A stretch of DNA of 64,000 nt, taken from assembly GCA_027924645.1 (NCBI GenBank), contig BSBN01001017.1:11434501-11498500 (forward strand), in the 5' to 3' direction. Positions 46,938 to 57,469 of this stretch are shown here, one piece after another. Position 1 is the first letter of the stretch. Each line of letters opens with the position of its first letter. A model generated the notes under the pieces. That model was not told the DNA's origin, searched no databases, and was given only the letters and a program-made list of their open reading frames with translations. Source of the DNA: Cunninghamia lanceolata. Its lineage: Eukaryota; Streptophyta; Pinopsida; Cupressales; Cupressaceae. Both the position numbers and the translations under genes were made by a program.

Positions 46938-48406
46938 TATGTCAGAAATTATCCTTTTGCATGGAATGGTACAATTTCTCATAGTTTAGCTTTTCTCCTT
47001 TAGTATCCTTTCAACCTATTTATTTCTAACCTCCCTAAACCCTGATTGACCTCTAGCTAACTAAAGAAATGTTGTATTCTAAAGTAACTAAAGAATGAAC
47101 CCAGAAAGAAATTTTTGATTCTGAACATCCTAGACCTCCTTGATATAGACCTGATGGAAAAATTAGGGCCTGGACAAGGGCGCGTGTATCCTATTTTTTA
47201 GGGTTTTGAATTTTAGTGGGGTGTTAGCTCCTGCTGTACACCTTGGGGTTCTAATTTCAAATTTTCATTTTTTATGCAATGTCAGCACATTATTTTGAAT
47301 ATTTGAATTTCTAAGGTTAGGTATTTAAAGACAATGGAAAATCATTTTATCACACACAATCTATATGCAAACTTTCTATTCCAAAACTCTACCATTTTTG
47401 CTATTGAAGTTCAACAAATTGTTGAATCACTTTGAAGATATTGAAAATTTCTATCATGGAGATATTTGATGGAGATTAGGAATCAATATATTGAGACTAT
47501 CTTTCTCTTCCTAGGGTTTGCACAAACTTTTGTATGATCGAGAGAAGGGTTGAAGCCTCCAACTTGATCTTGGAAATCCTCCATGGATATGGTTTCCTTG
47601 CCTTCTTGTTCTACAATTCTTCATTAATCTCATCTCCTTGACTTGATGTTGTTGTTGTTTCCTTGATGCTTGAGTCATCTAGGGTTTGATATTTCTACAT
47701 ACACATTTGTTAGATGAACACACACATCTATAGATTTTTATCATGGACTATTGTTGATGTAGGAATATTGAAAACACAGCTTGACTAAGGCAAGCTCCTA
47801 TATAGACACAACCATCTTTCTCCTCCTTTTGTATGTGCAGGTGGCATTTGAAAAGATCTAACAGAAAGGAGTGGCAGAAAGATAGACATTGCAGATACAA
47901 TCATCACAGAACTTTTGATTTCTGCATTGCAAAACTTTCAGGTCAAAAGAGTGGGTGCCCTATCCAAACTGAGCATTTTATTTGGGATCTAGGAACCTTA
48001 GGAGACTCTTTGATACCTGGTATAGAAGATTTCAACAATAGGAAAATTATGGGGCAAAAGAGCAGGCACCCTTGACCAACATGCCCTCATTTTCTAGGTG
48101 CACACTCTTTGTACCTTTTTCTCTATGTTTCTATGATCTATTTGCTTGTATCTATGTTTGAAATTAGTTTGTTGCCATTTAATTGAGAAATTAGGGTTTC
48201 AAGCTTTTTGAATGTTATAAGCTTGTGAAGGCCTAATCAAAATATCTACTTAGTCATAGCCGGTATAAATGGGAGTCTAGGAATCTGTAGCTTGATCCTT
48301 CATAGAGAGAAAGCTCGGTTCCTACTTCCCTAATGTTTAGCATGTGAAAGAGTGAGATTTGACTTAGTTAAACAAACTATCTTAATCTCACTTTTTCCAC
48401 TAAACA
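46938..48406 (+). repeat. G2 3' LTR
   Basis: 1469 bp, TATGTCAGAAATT...CCACTAAACA, with terminal TG changed to TA. It contains the undisturbed N2 target: gttATAAGcttgtgaag at 48217-48221, against the same words split around N2. The target copy CATGT follows at 48407-48411. Confidence 0.92.
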
Positions 48407-48411
48407 CATGT

Positions 48412-50938
48412 ATCTAGTATATATCTTCATAGATTTGTGTCCTTTCCAAAAACACCTCTTTATGTCTCAGATCTATCCTCTACATGCCCTTTGTGGTAAC
48501 TTGTGGTAGTTTCTATTGGGTGTTATGTGATCTTCCAATAGAGAGGAAGGTGCAACCTCATCATCACTATCATCATCTAAAGTAGAGGAAGAAGACTCAT
48601 CATCATGATTACAAGGATTAAGATCATCTAAAGAATTGTCATCATGTCACAATGTCTCCAATGTGATGGTTGATGGAGAAATGGTAAGAGAAGAATTAGA
48701 AGAGCCCTCCTTGAAATGAACACTCCTCTTGATGAACAATGCATCTATGGTAATGTAGAGAGCCTATAGCCTTTGACACTGTCTGGGTGTCTAGTAAATA
48801 TGTAAGGCTTTCTTTACAAATCCATAGCCTTGAATTTCTCTACTAGAATATAAGCCCGTACAAGAGAACCAAACACTCAGAAGTGCTTTACTATGGTTAC
48901 CAATTAGTTCAACCTTGGAAAGGAGTAACCCCTTCCATAGCTCGATGAGGAACTCAATTTTAGATATAACATGCATAGTTGATGGTCTCCGCCTAGTACG
49001 AAGGTACTAGTGATCTAAAATTTATCATGTAATTAGCCATCTCTTTCAAGGACCTATTCTCGCACTCTGTAACACCATTCTACTAAGGAATGTATGGAAA
49101 TGTGTGCTACAAGTCAGTACCTTTTGAGACATGAAATCATTCAAACTGATGGTTAACATATTCACCCCCATAGTCTATGTGTATAATCTTGATGGCCTTC
49201 CCTAATTATTTATCTGCAAAAGCTTTGATTTCTTGAAAAGACAAAAAGATCTCAAACTTCTATTTGAGAAAATAAACCCAAGTGTATCTAGAAAGATCAT
49301 AAATGAATGTTAAGACATATCTAGTCCTACTAAAAGATGGATGTGGAAATGGCCCTACCAAGTCACTATATACTAATTCTAGAAGTTGTGTGTCCCTCCA
49401 TGCTTTGCCTTTGTCATATTTCTCTTCAATATGCTTACCAAAAATGCATCCCTAGCAAATTCCATCAAAAAATTGAATAGAAGGAAACCCTAAGACCATG
49501 TCATATTGACTGAGCTACTGTAAGTAGTAGTAGTTCAAGTGGACAAATCACTAATGCCACAAATGAATCACCTCATGTAAGTGAGTGAGTAATATTCTAA
49601 AGGAGAGTCAAGAATAAAATGAGAAAATCGATACAGTCTAGACTGATGATCTACTTTTTTTGTGGTAACTGTAGACCCACAATGGAACTCACTAATTACC
49701 ACTTTGTTTGGTGTGAACTCAACTCCCTTTCTAGAGCCTATGTGAGTGATCTGATAAATATATAGGAGATTAGTTGACAAATATGGAATTTAGAGAATAT
49801 CTTGAAATGTTCCTTCACCCACATCAACAAACCCTCTCCCATGCACTTCAATAGGAGTGTCATCACCCAAAAGTATGCAAGGCACAAAACATAGATCTAA
49901 GGAGGCTAAACTATCTTGTGAGGAAGCTATGTGGTGCAAAGCACCCAAGTCAATAATGTAGGTATTAGTTTGTGAAATAACAACAACTAGGGCATTTCCC
50001 TTTCCTTTCCCCTTACTTTTATCTATGTTATTTGAAAATCCTTCTGATGAACTTTGTTTGATAGAGTCAGGTGACTTGATGTTGTTCTTCTCAAGAATAT
50101 GTGTAAGGTGATTAATCTATTTCTTTAAACACTTGTGTTCAACTTGACCAACCATTTTACAGTAGAAACACTTGACCTTATCCTTCTTAGGTTGTTCACC
50201 TTTTTCTGAAGAGGTTTGATTAGCTACATTTGAGGCAGTGAGTTTATGACCTTTCTTCTTCTGTCCTTGGTTCTTTTGCTTATCCTATTTTCTAGATCCT
50301 TTCTATTTTTTTGTGATTTGATTTGTAGCCAAGGCATATGACTTAGAGGGTTTAATTGTACCCATGTGAACTATTTTATCTTACTCCTTAGTGATTTCTA
50401 CAACAAACTCATCTAGAGAATGCATTTTATAGTTGGAAGCTAGATCACATTTTGTGGCATGAAAAGTAGAAACAAATACAAAATACTTCTACCAAGCTTA
50501 TAAAGAATACTTTAGATTAGTTGTGTGTCTTTCTTTTCTATTCCACGTTATTTTAACTATAATCTGATGGTTTTTAATTTTGTGAAAAAGTGGACTATAT
50601 GCTATCAAGATTAGTAGGACTTAACCCTGTGAGTCTGATCTCCAATTGATGACCCCTTATTTCTTATTTCTTCTCAAAGAGGTTTTCCAAAGTGGTCCAC
50701 TCATAATTTGGTGTGGTGGGAGATTTGATGTAAGTCAGGAGACACTAGCATATATAGAGTACCAAATGCTTCATCACAGTTATTAAACCATTTAGGCTTT
50801 TTTTGCATCTTGTTTGAGTTATATTTCAAGTCCCATCATAAGCCTTTACAATCCTTTATTTTTTAGATAGATTATCATTTTAGATTTCCATTCAACATAG
50901 TTTTATGGTGTTAAAATAGGAACCATTGATTGATCCAT
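48412..50938 (-). pseudogene. gag-pol: copia element C3: gag, protease, integrase (minus strand), 3' half missing
   Basis: The gag ATG is at 50938 (MDQSMVPIL), with WKSKMIIYLKNKGLYRLMMG and KWFNNCDEAFGTLYMLVSPD, the start of a UBN2-type copia Gag. One zinc knuckle CFYCKMVGQVEHKC (about 50172-50131) has Gln for His. The protease site IIDLGALHHIA (about 49960-49928) has Leu for Ser of DSG. GAG-pre-integrase and integrase follow: YTWVYFLKQKFEI (49280-49240), HTDYGGEYVNHQFE (about 49180-49140), CENRSLKEMANYMI (about 49065-49020), then VFGSL-like and GYGFVKKALHIY (48830-48791). Below about 48540 nothing is recognisable; reverse transcriptase and RNase H are absent. Part of the far left (48412-48540) may be the remainder of the G1 LTR, but I cannot draw the edge. 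Many stops. Confidence 0.82.
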
Positions 50939-51840
50939 TAGTGCATAAAAGTAAATTTTTATGTAGGGAGATAAGTGTGAAAATAAGACACATGAGACAC
51001 ACCCCCCCTTTTCACTAATTTCTAAAATGACCCCCTCTATAAATTACAATGTGTGGCACTTTATAATTAGTGTGATTTACAATGCAAATATCAAATTTTT
51101 AGACACCTACAAGGCATAAAATGGCCAAAACATTGAACTATATCTCAAGTACAATATGAGATCAATTTTAGAGCATCAATGTAGAGTACTTGAAAAAATA
51201 TGAACTCCAAAAAAATGGCAGCTGGAAAGGAGTCTATTTGCACAAGTTATGGCTCCTCAAAGGTCTCAAAATGAAATTTGTGCAGCAACTTCTAAGAGAA
51301 TCTTTAATTTTTGAGAAATTGGAGCATCAAATCAGAAAACCAATTTATCCATGGCATAGAGTGATAAATTCTACCCCAAATATGTTAGAAATTTGAAATA
51401 GATTGATAACTTAGGAACATTTTAAGAGAAATTCTAAGCTACATAAATTGGAAAAAACATAAACAATGCAAATAGTGAGTCTAAGAGATATTAAAATGTC
51501 AGGATGATAGAATTGCATTAAGAGCTCAAAGAAGAAGCTACACAAGACTGACAAAATTGCCATGCATGATGCAAGAGATGCAAAAAATAAGCTAGGTAGT
51601 CAGTTTATATAGTTTAGGGGGAGGGGTGGAGGTGGGAAAACCAACCAATAGGGAGAGACCATCAGACGGTCTAAACATAGTAAATGTAAATCCCTCGTAG
51701 GATGGTGAAATCTAAAATGACCCACTCACCTAATTAAACTCACTTTATTTAACCTAAGAAATCTTAATAAAAGTGTAGGAAAAACCTAGGAAATAGGGAG
51801 AATAACTAACCCACTAGGAAAATAAAATCCTACACTAATA
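50939..51840 (-). repeat. copia LTR shared between two gag regions
   Basis: On the minus strand the polypurine tract GCTTAAGGGGG (51841-51851) is followed by TATTAGTGTAGGATTTTATT, a typical LTR start with TG changed to TA. A TATATAAA box is at 51611-51604, about 230 bp into the LTR. The other end is not sharp; a CA end near 50970 is possible (ttattttcaca). It lies directly 5' of the C3 gag and directly 3' of the gag piece at 51841-52915, so it is either the 3' LTR of one element next to another, or the middle LTR of a tandem pair. No initiator-Met primer site is visible after it. Confidence 0.6.
51604..51611 (-). promoter_or_regulatory. TATA box in copia LTR
   Basis: TATATAAA on the minus strand, in a typical place within the LTR and followed by CTGACTACC. 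Candidate core promoter only. Confidence 0.45.
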
Positions 51841-52915
51841 CCCCCTTAAGCATAGCTTAGGTAGGTGAAAAGATGGGTCCCAACAAATAAATCCTAATGA
51901 GGTACCCATGTACAGTGAATTCCCCCAAAAGAAAAGAAGCCCCCCCCACAAATAGAGAGAAAACACACCCCTAGAATAGAGAGAGTGAAAGAAACTATGA
52001 AACCCCCCCACAACAAAGTAGCTTTTGTGCTAAAAGAGGATACCCATATATAAATGATGAAGATGATCCATTTATGGAAAATTCCATTTATCCTATTAGG
52101 AAGAAACAACTCTAATGGTAAATGTTGAAGTACTCCCATTCAAAGAAGTAAGGTGAGGTAGGAAGTCTCTTGATGTATCCTATCTCAGAACTCTACTCAA
52201 GTGTCCTCATGTGAATATCAGAAGATGCCTCAATGCACAAAGGTAGAAGCAATCCAATCCCATGAATAGAACCATGAGGTGCAAGATCCAAATACAAGGA
52301 AGATGAGATAGAAATGATTAAATGAATATCATCAAAGAGGAGTTGAATGTTCTCAACAATGTCATCCAAATTTGAAATGAAGGACTCTACCAACAAACAA
52401 GAGATGTCTGGTAGAAATTGATCACAATTAAGTGAATCCAGGACACAAATATGATCCTATTGCAAAGAATAACTAGAATCTCTTGAAGAAGCGACTCTAA
52501 ACTCTGAAGTAGCAATAGGTATTGTAGGAGTGTCTTGAACTATAGATGGGGTAATGGAAGTCTCCATATCATCCACAAGAGCTTGGTCATCTAAAGAATC
52601 ATCACTATCAAATGAAGATCCAAAGTCTCCATACAAATGATGGATGATGGCCCATGTAGTGGAGGGGCACTCAGTGTGTTCTATGTGATGTAGAATATCC
52701 TTAAAATTAGTAGGACATATTAGCCCATAGATCATGTCATTATTGTTAAACCATGCATTCTTCTGTTCATAGTCACTTGGCTCAACAACAAGTCCAAGGA
52801 GATAGGAAAATTGATCATGCTCAAGATGGTGATTCTTTATTCCTTGTTTCTAGGACAAATAGTTCTCTAAAGTTAGCTTGACAACAAAAGGATGGAATTG
52901 AACACCAAAATCCAT
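51841..52915 (-). pseudogene. gag: copia gag fragment joined to an element 3' end, pol missing
   Basis: From the ATG at 52915 (MDFGVQFHPFVVKLTLENYL) the reading is copia Gag-like: EPSDYEQKNAWFNNNDMIYG and CPSTTWAIIHHLYGDFGSS (52790-52610). After DDQALVDDMETSITPSI the protein becomes unrecognisable (SIHGIGLLLPLCIEASSD near 52290-52230), and by 51851 the polypurine tract of an LTR is reached. Protease, integrase and reverse transcriptase are missing, so pol has been deleted. The gag differs from that of C3, so this is a separate element. Confidence 0.65.
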
Positions 52916-53300
52916 GATGAAGCCCCAAAAATAGAATTTTATCTCAGTTCATGATTACTATAACCCCATAAAAGATTCCCTCGTAAATCAAAGAGAGCAC
53001 ATAGGACAACCCCCAAGAAAATATGATTTGGCACTTTATATATAGTTCCATTACAATTGCCACTAGCAAGAAACACTTAGTGGACTTGCTCTCAATGCTT
53101 TACAAATTCTCAATCAAATGAGTGCATGCTAAAAGGAAAATCCTAGAATAAAACCAAGTGAAACAAATAGCACCACTGTAAAGTACTCAAAAAATGACAC
53201 ACTTTCAAAAAATGAATCATCTTGATCTCAGGTCATATGTGAAAGTTATTGGCAACATAAGCATGATGATGAAGAAACTGATGAGCTTGGTAGTAAGCAG
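52916..53300. other. region without a recognisable gene, probable 5' leader or LTR remains
   Basis: AT-rich, with a tttatatata word near 53037. It lies 5' of the gag start at 52915 on the minus strand and could be leader or LTR sequence of that element. No primer site was found. Confidence 0.35.
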
Positions 53301-53904
53301 TGTTGTCATTGATGGCAACAAAGGTTAAAGTCACAGTTATGTTGTTCCAGAGAGTGGTAACAAAGTGTAAGGATACAGTTGTGCTGGTTCAGAGAAGTAG
53401 TTAAGTATAATATCCTAAGTGTTGATCTAGAGAAGCTGATAAGTGTAGAATGATGGAGAATACACCTAAGCATGATGTCTTTCCATTTTGGAGTTCTATA
53501 GTCAGGCACAATTTGTTGAAGATTTGTCTAACGCATTTACAGTATAGAACCTATGACAAAGTCACAATATTTCAGTCTACATTTCTCTATTGTGACTAAT
53601 TTTGCAATACAGTTATAAGGTAGTGTTGGTACATACTAATGAAGTCTAAATCCAAAGATTCAGGTCTTGAAGACCTCCAAAGTGAAAGATAGAGTTGACA
53701 GAATACCAGACTTTGTATTGACAATATAATAACAATGCCAATGGTAGATTGGAATGCTTTGCATTCCACCACAGATGGATATCTTTCCATGCAGTTTTGA
53801 GGACAAGGTTATGGATGTCAAAAGAGTGTATTATTAAAGTGGTAACCATTTTGGTGGTCTGTATGTTGAATTATGAACTAACAATTAGTCAATGTTGTAG
53901 CTAT
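53301..53904 (+). repeat. copia LTR fragment, C1/N1-like
   Basis: Starts TGTTGTCATTGATGGCAACA, a word shared with the beginning of the N1 LTR (minus strand, GTGTTGTCATTGATGGCAAC near 6456-6475) and, in variant form, the C1 LTR (3623-3642). It is cut at 53905 by the G3 LTR. The rest is probably to the right of the window, beyond G3. Confidence 0.5.
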
Positions 53905-54114
53905 TGTTGTCATACTTTGCCCCCCCAACAAAATATTCCTATTTCCCTCCTTCTAACAAAGAAATCCTATCAGAGAAAGCCTAAATAGAAGGAGAGAAAG
54001 TCTTAAATCCTACATTTTTCCCATGCTGTGCCTTGCCAAAAACCCAGAAATCTTTTAGCTTCAACTTTTTCCATCGCAGGGATTTCTCAGTTTCATTCTT
54101 AGTATTTGTGTATG

Positions 54115-55330
54115 CATCTTTTTCTTGTATATTCGCATTGTATGTTTAGACATACAAAGGGTAGATACAAGGGAATATACAATGGTAGCATACAGGGTCA
54201 GATACATGTTTACAACGTACAAAGGTTTGTATGTAGTTTTCCTTTGTATATTTCGCATTGTATATGCAATATACAAAGGTCAGGTACAAGGGACAAATAT
54301 ACAAAGGGATTTTTGGTGTGACTAAGACCACCGACGGCCCAACTCATAGTCTCTCCGACGGCTGATGAAGCATACAAGGTAGATATACAAAGGGTCATCG
54401 GCAAGATAGGCCTTATCAGCAGCCAAGTCCATTTTCTCCCCGACAGCTGATACAAGGAAACATACAAAGGGGGAGATGCAATTGGTGGGGTCCGCTGAAT
54501 GTACAATGGGCGATTGTATCTCATATACAAGTTGCATTGTATATGTGATATACAAGGCAATGATACAAAGAAGAGATATGCAAAGTCTATATACAAGGAA
54601 AAGATACAAGGGTTGGGGCCCACCAATCGCGTATACAAGGTCATATACATTCCTAATATACAAGGCCCAGACCCGAAGTGAATATGCATTCTGGTTGATA
54701 AAGGCACAAGTGTTTGTTTGCATCTTTGTTTGTATGTTCATGTTGTATGTTTGGACATACAAGGGAATATAAAAAGGTAGCATACAAAGGTCAAACGCAT
54801 GTTCGCAATGTACAATTGCGATTGTATGTAGTTTTGCTTATATGTTCGCATTGTATATGCGACATACAAAGCCGATATACAAAGAAGAAGAGATACAAGC
54901 TAGACCTGTGTAAAGTTCCAATATGGTTGATAACCCTTTGAGTTCCACATTATATGTATATTTGCAATTGTATGTTTGCATATACAATCAGATATACAAA
55001 GGGTCGCATGCAAAAGGATTTTGCCAAGACTTAGTGTATCGGTGACTCATTTTAAGGTCTTTCCGATGACCGATAAGAAGATGCAATTTTCCAACGATGG
55101 GTTCGAGGATCATTTTAGCAACCAATGCAGTGGTGCCACGTGTCAAGAGTGATACAAAGGCCGATTCAAAAGGTAAACACCCACGATTGTATAAAGGCAT
55201 ATGCAAAAGCATTTTGATTATGCAAAGAGAAAGAAGGCATGGTTGCACCAAGTAAACCTAAAAGTGCAGTTGCCATTGTATATACAATGGGAAGATATTG
55301 CAGTATACAAGTACGGATATGCAAAGCGAT
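54115..55330. repeat. dense hairpin-forming ATACAA / TTGTAT array in G3 5' LTR
   Basis: Words such as atacaaagg, atacaaggg and ttgtat recur about every 15 bp by eye. Several form hairpins: ttgtatatgcaatatacaa (54257-54276), ttgtatatgtgatatacaa (54537-54555), ttgtatatgcgacatacaa (about 54852-54870). A larger repeat is also present: 54120-54300 resembles 54715-54895 in word order. The same block is found in the 3' LTR from 63135 on. Confidence 0.8.
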
Positions 55331-55863
55331 ATGTAGATACAGACGTAGTTTGACCGCAGCTTTGACCGTGAATATCTCCCTCATTTTAGCAAATTTCAAC
55401 ATGCTTCAAAAGGAAAAAGTGCTTATTTTTGCCTCATCTTTCATTTGGCAGGCTTTTGAGGGGAATATCTTCACTTTCAAAATTTGATCTGGCTTTACAT
55501 GCTCGGGCAACTGGACATTTCAGCGACCTTTTTGGCATAAGCAAAGGGTATTTATTTTCATAGTAGCTTCAGTTGGTGAGTTCTACGGGTGCATTCATGG
55601 TGGATGACTTCACTCTTTAATGCGTATGGGCTCTATGTCTTGTTGGCCAATCTTCTGGTCTTGGACAATGACTTTGGGGGTTTCTTCTTCAATGCCCTAT
55701 CCTATCTTGCGTTTGGGCAACCATTTTCTGTGGTTTTGGACCTGGCAGCGGCATGGTTCTTGTCTTTTCACCATGCCCCTACCCATGCGCCTTTGTTCCT
55801 ACATTAATGACCTTAGATCCTATGGAGCAGTGACTTCATGCCTTTCTGCGCAAGAGCCTAACC

Positions 55864-55870
55864 TATAAAT
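55864..55870 (+). promoter_or_regulatory. TATA box in G3 LTR
   Basis: aacctaTAAATggcaatg, about 1960 bp into the LTR, after a moderately GC-rich stretch. Candidate core promoter; the transcription start would be some 30 bp further on. Confidence 0.4.
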
Positions 55871-56433
55871 GGCAATGTAACCTCATTATTTCAGGAGGAT
55901 GGTATTGTTTTGGGCTATTATGTTGCCAATTTTTCTATAGTTAGACTTCTACTACTGAATATTCTATAATGTAATGGTTTCTGACCTTCATGATTAATAT
56001 ATGTATGACTTCTTGCATCCCTTGTGTCCTGATTTCTATGTTTTAATTGAAGTCATAGTCTGTTCTATGAGTAAAATGGCTCCTCTGCAGGTTTAACCTT
56101 CATACTGAAGTCTCAATCGGTCATAAGTCTGTGTGAATCCCCTTCATCATTGAAATCATTGTTGTGTCTACACCAAGATCACCATCGCTCACTAAATCTG
56201 GTGTATCACTCCTTTTCATTTTAGCTTCCTTCTAACCCTTTTCCCCTGCAAGCATTAGCACTAGATTTAGTTGTACTGCTCTAAGTAATAGGTTTAGAGA
56301 GAGGAACCAGCCTTCTTTGGAGGTCTGATCTCAATTTGCAAGGTCCCACACTTTGAGATCATTCCCATGTTTCTCCAGATTGCTAAAGTTATATAACAGT
56401 AGCAAGGGTGCAAATCTGAGAGATAACAGTTTC

Positions 56434-56451
56434 TGGCACACCCAGTGGGAC
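56434..56451 (+). promoter_or_regulatory. G3 primer binding site
   Basis: tggcacacccagtgggac, close to the TGGCGAC.CCAGTGGGAC type of plant gypsy primer sites, lies just after the LTR end. The tRNA cannot be named safely from the sequence alone. Confidence 0.7.
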
Positions 56452-56671
56452 AAGGTATTAGAAATAGTTCAAATACTACCTTTTATTGTTGGTTTTGATG
56501 TGCGGCTAGTGATTTTCAGACCTGTAAGAGGTTAAAACCTACATATCTAGTGACTCTGAACTTTGGTTTAGCAAAATTAGTATATTTCTGCTTATGAGAA
56601 GAATACAAACCATAAGCAGTTCTTCATCTTTTGAATATTTATAATTATCCCCACCTAGAAGAAGGGGGATA

Positions 56672-57469
56672 ATGGCTGAGAAACTGAAGAAGACTCTTGT
56701 CTTTTCTAGGAGAGCTAAGTCTACTCCTCCTATAGTTGGAACTCATATTGTCCTAAGAATCTCAGTTACAATGATTCCTACAGTTAGAAATCAGTTGTTT
56801 GTTGCATTCAACCAAGGCAGCCCACTGAATTTGGTTCAGTATGATGATATTCCTATAGCTGCCTTGAAAAGTTTACCATTTTTTAATGGCAAAGATTAGA
56901 CTACTCTAGCTGAGCACATAAAAGACATTGCAAACCTGTGTACTGTCCATCATGTGACAGAGGAGAATGTTACAATCAGGTTGTTAGCAGCTTCCCTTAA
57001 AGGGAAGGCTTTGTAGTGGTTTAGAAACCTGCCGGTGAACTCCATAGATTCATGGGATCGTTTGGGAGAAGAGTTGTACAACTTCTTTGAAGACAAATTA
57101 GACCATTTGTCATTGGTGGAACAACTATCTACAATTAAAAGAGCTCCTCACGAAGTAATGTCAGACTTCAACCACCGTTTCCAGAAGACGTGGATCAGAA
57201 TCCCACCAATGGTAAGGCCCATAGCTGACCATGCTTTCTTATATTATTTGAGAACTTTAAACAGTGATACTTCTGTCATGATTCAATCTATGGCAGGAAT
57301 TTCCTTACCACATGCTTATGCCATAGCCATAAGAGCTGAAAACAACATCATTCAGGCTGGTAAAATTGCCCCTAGGCCTCCTTTGCCAATATTCCCCACT
57401 ATTCAACCACCATTTCCAATGTATGTGCCTCCTCTAACTGTTATACCTGCCACACCATGTTGCCAGTAG
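56672..57469 (+). pseudogene. gag: G3 Gag
   Basis: ATG at 56672 (MAEKLKKTLVFSRRAKSTPP), 240 bp after the primer site. SLPFFNGKD, a stop at 56897-56899, and the Retrotrans_gag block WFRNLPVNSIDSWDRLGEEL (from about 57020), HLSLVEQLSTIKRAPHEVM, FNHRFQKTWIRIP and FLYYLRTLNSD. The end is Pro-rich (APRPPLPIFPTIQPPFPMYV). Two further stops are in the core. It would form the capsid; no zinc knuckle follows. Confidence 0.88.

Larger units (their letters stand above)
40361..47129 (+). repeat. tandem duplication unit B (about 6.77 kb)
   Basis: Second copy of 33598-40358, colinear throughout. It continues past the duplicated part (tgaacatc at 47122-47129) into the rest of the 3' LTR. Unit A therefore kept the intact 5' end of the element and unit B the intact 3' end. 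Confidence 0.93.
19571..48406 (+). mobile_element. Tat-type Ty3-gypsy retrotransposon G2 with internal tandem duplication
   Basis: Outer ends: 5' LTR from 19571 and 3' LTR to 48406, flanked by the perfect duplication CATGT (19566-19570 and 48407-48411). It spans 28.8 kb because it contains N2 in its 5' LTR, a solo LTR in the protease gene and a 6.76 kb tandem repeat; without these the element is about 12 kb. Order: LTR, primer region, gag, protease, reverse transcriptase, RNase H, second RNase H, integrase, a 3.6 kb 3' region with an antisense plant-mobile-domain gene, LTR. The second RNase H between RNase H and integrase is the layout of the plant Tat/Ogre group. Confidence 0.9.
53905..56428 (+). 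repeat. G3 5' LTR
   Basis: 2524 bp, TGTTGTCATACTTTG...GATAACA, ending six bases before the primer site; its start aligns with the 3' LTR start at 62862. It contains a repeat-rich block (54115-55330) full of ATACAA/TTGTAT words and a TATAAAT box at 55864-55870. Long for a plant LTR but within the range of the Tat group. Confidence 0.88.

Noticed and set aside
33598..47129. Two independent insertions of the same gypsy element
   Set aside because: There is no LTR, primer site or target duplication at the start of unit B; the junction goes from base 191 of an LTR straight into the reverse transcriptase gene, and shared defects show a duplication.
48412..48540. Continuation of the G1 5' LTR
   Set aside because: Expected from the nesting, but no edge or matching LTR copy is available in the window, so it is not annotated as such.
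54115..55330. CRISPR-like or satellite array
   Set aside because: Repeats are short, irregular and palindromic, with no constant spacer length, and lie within an LTR of a plant retrotransposon.
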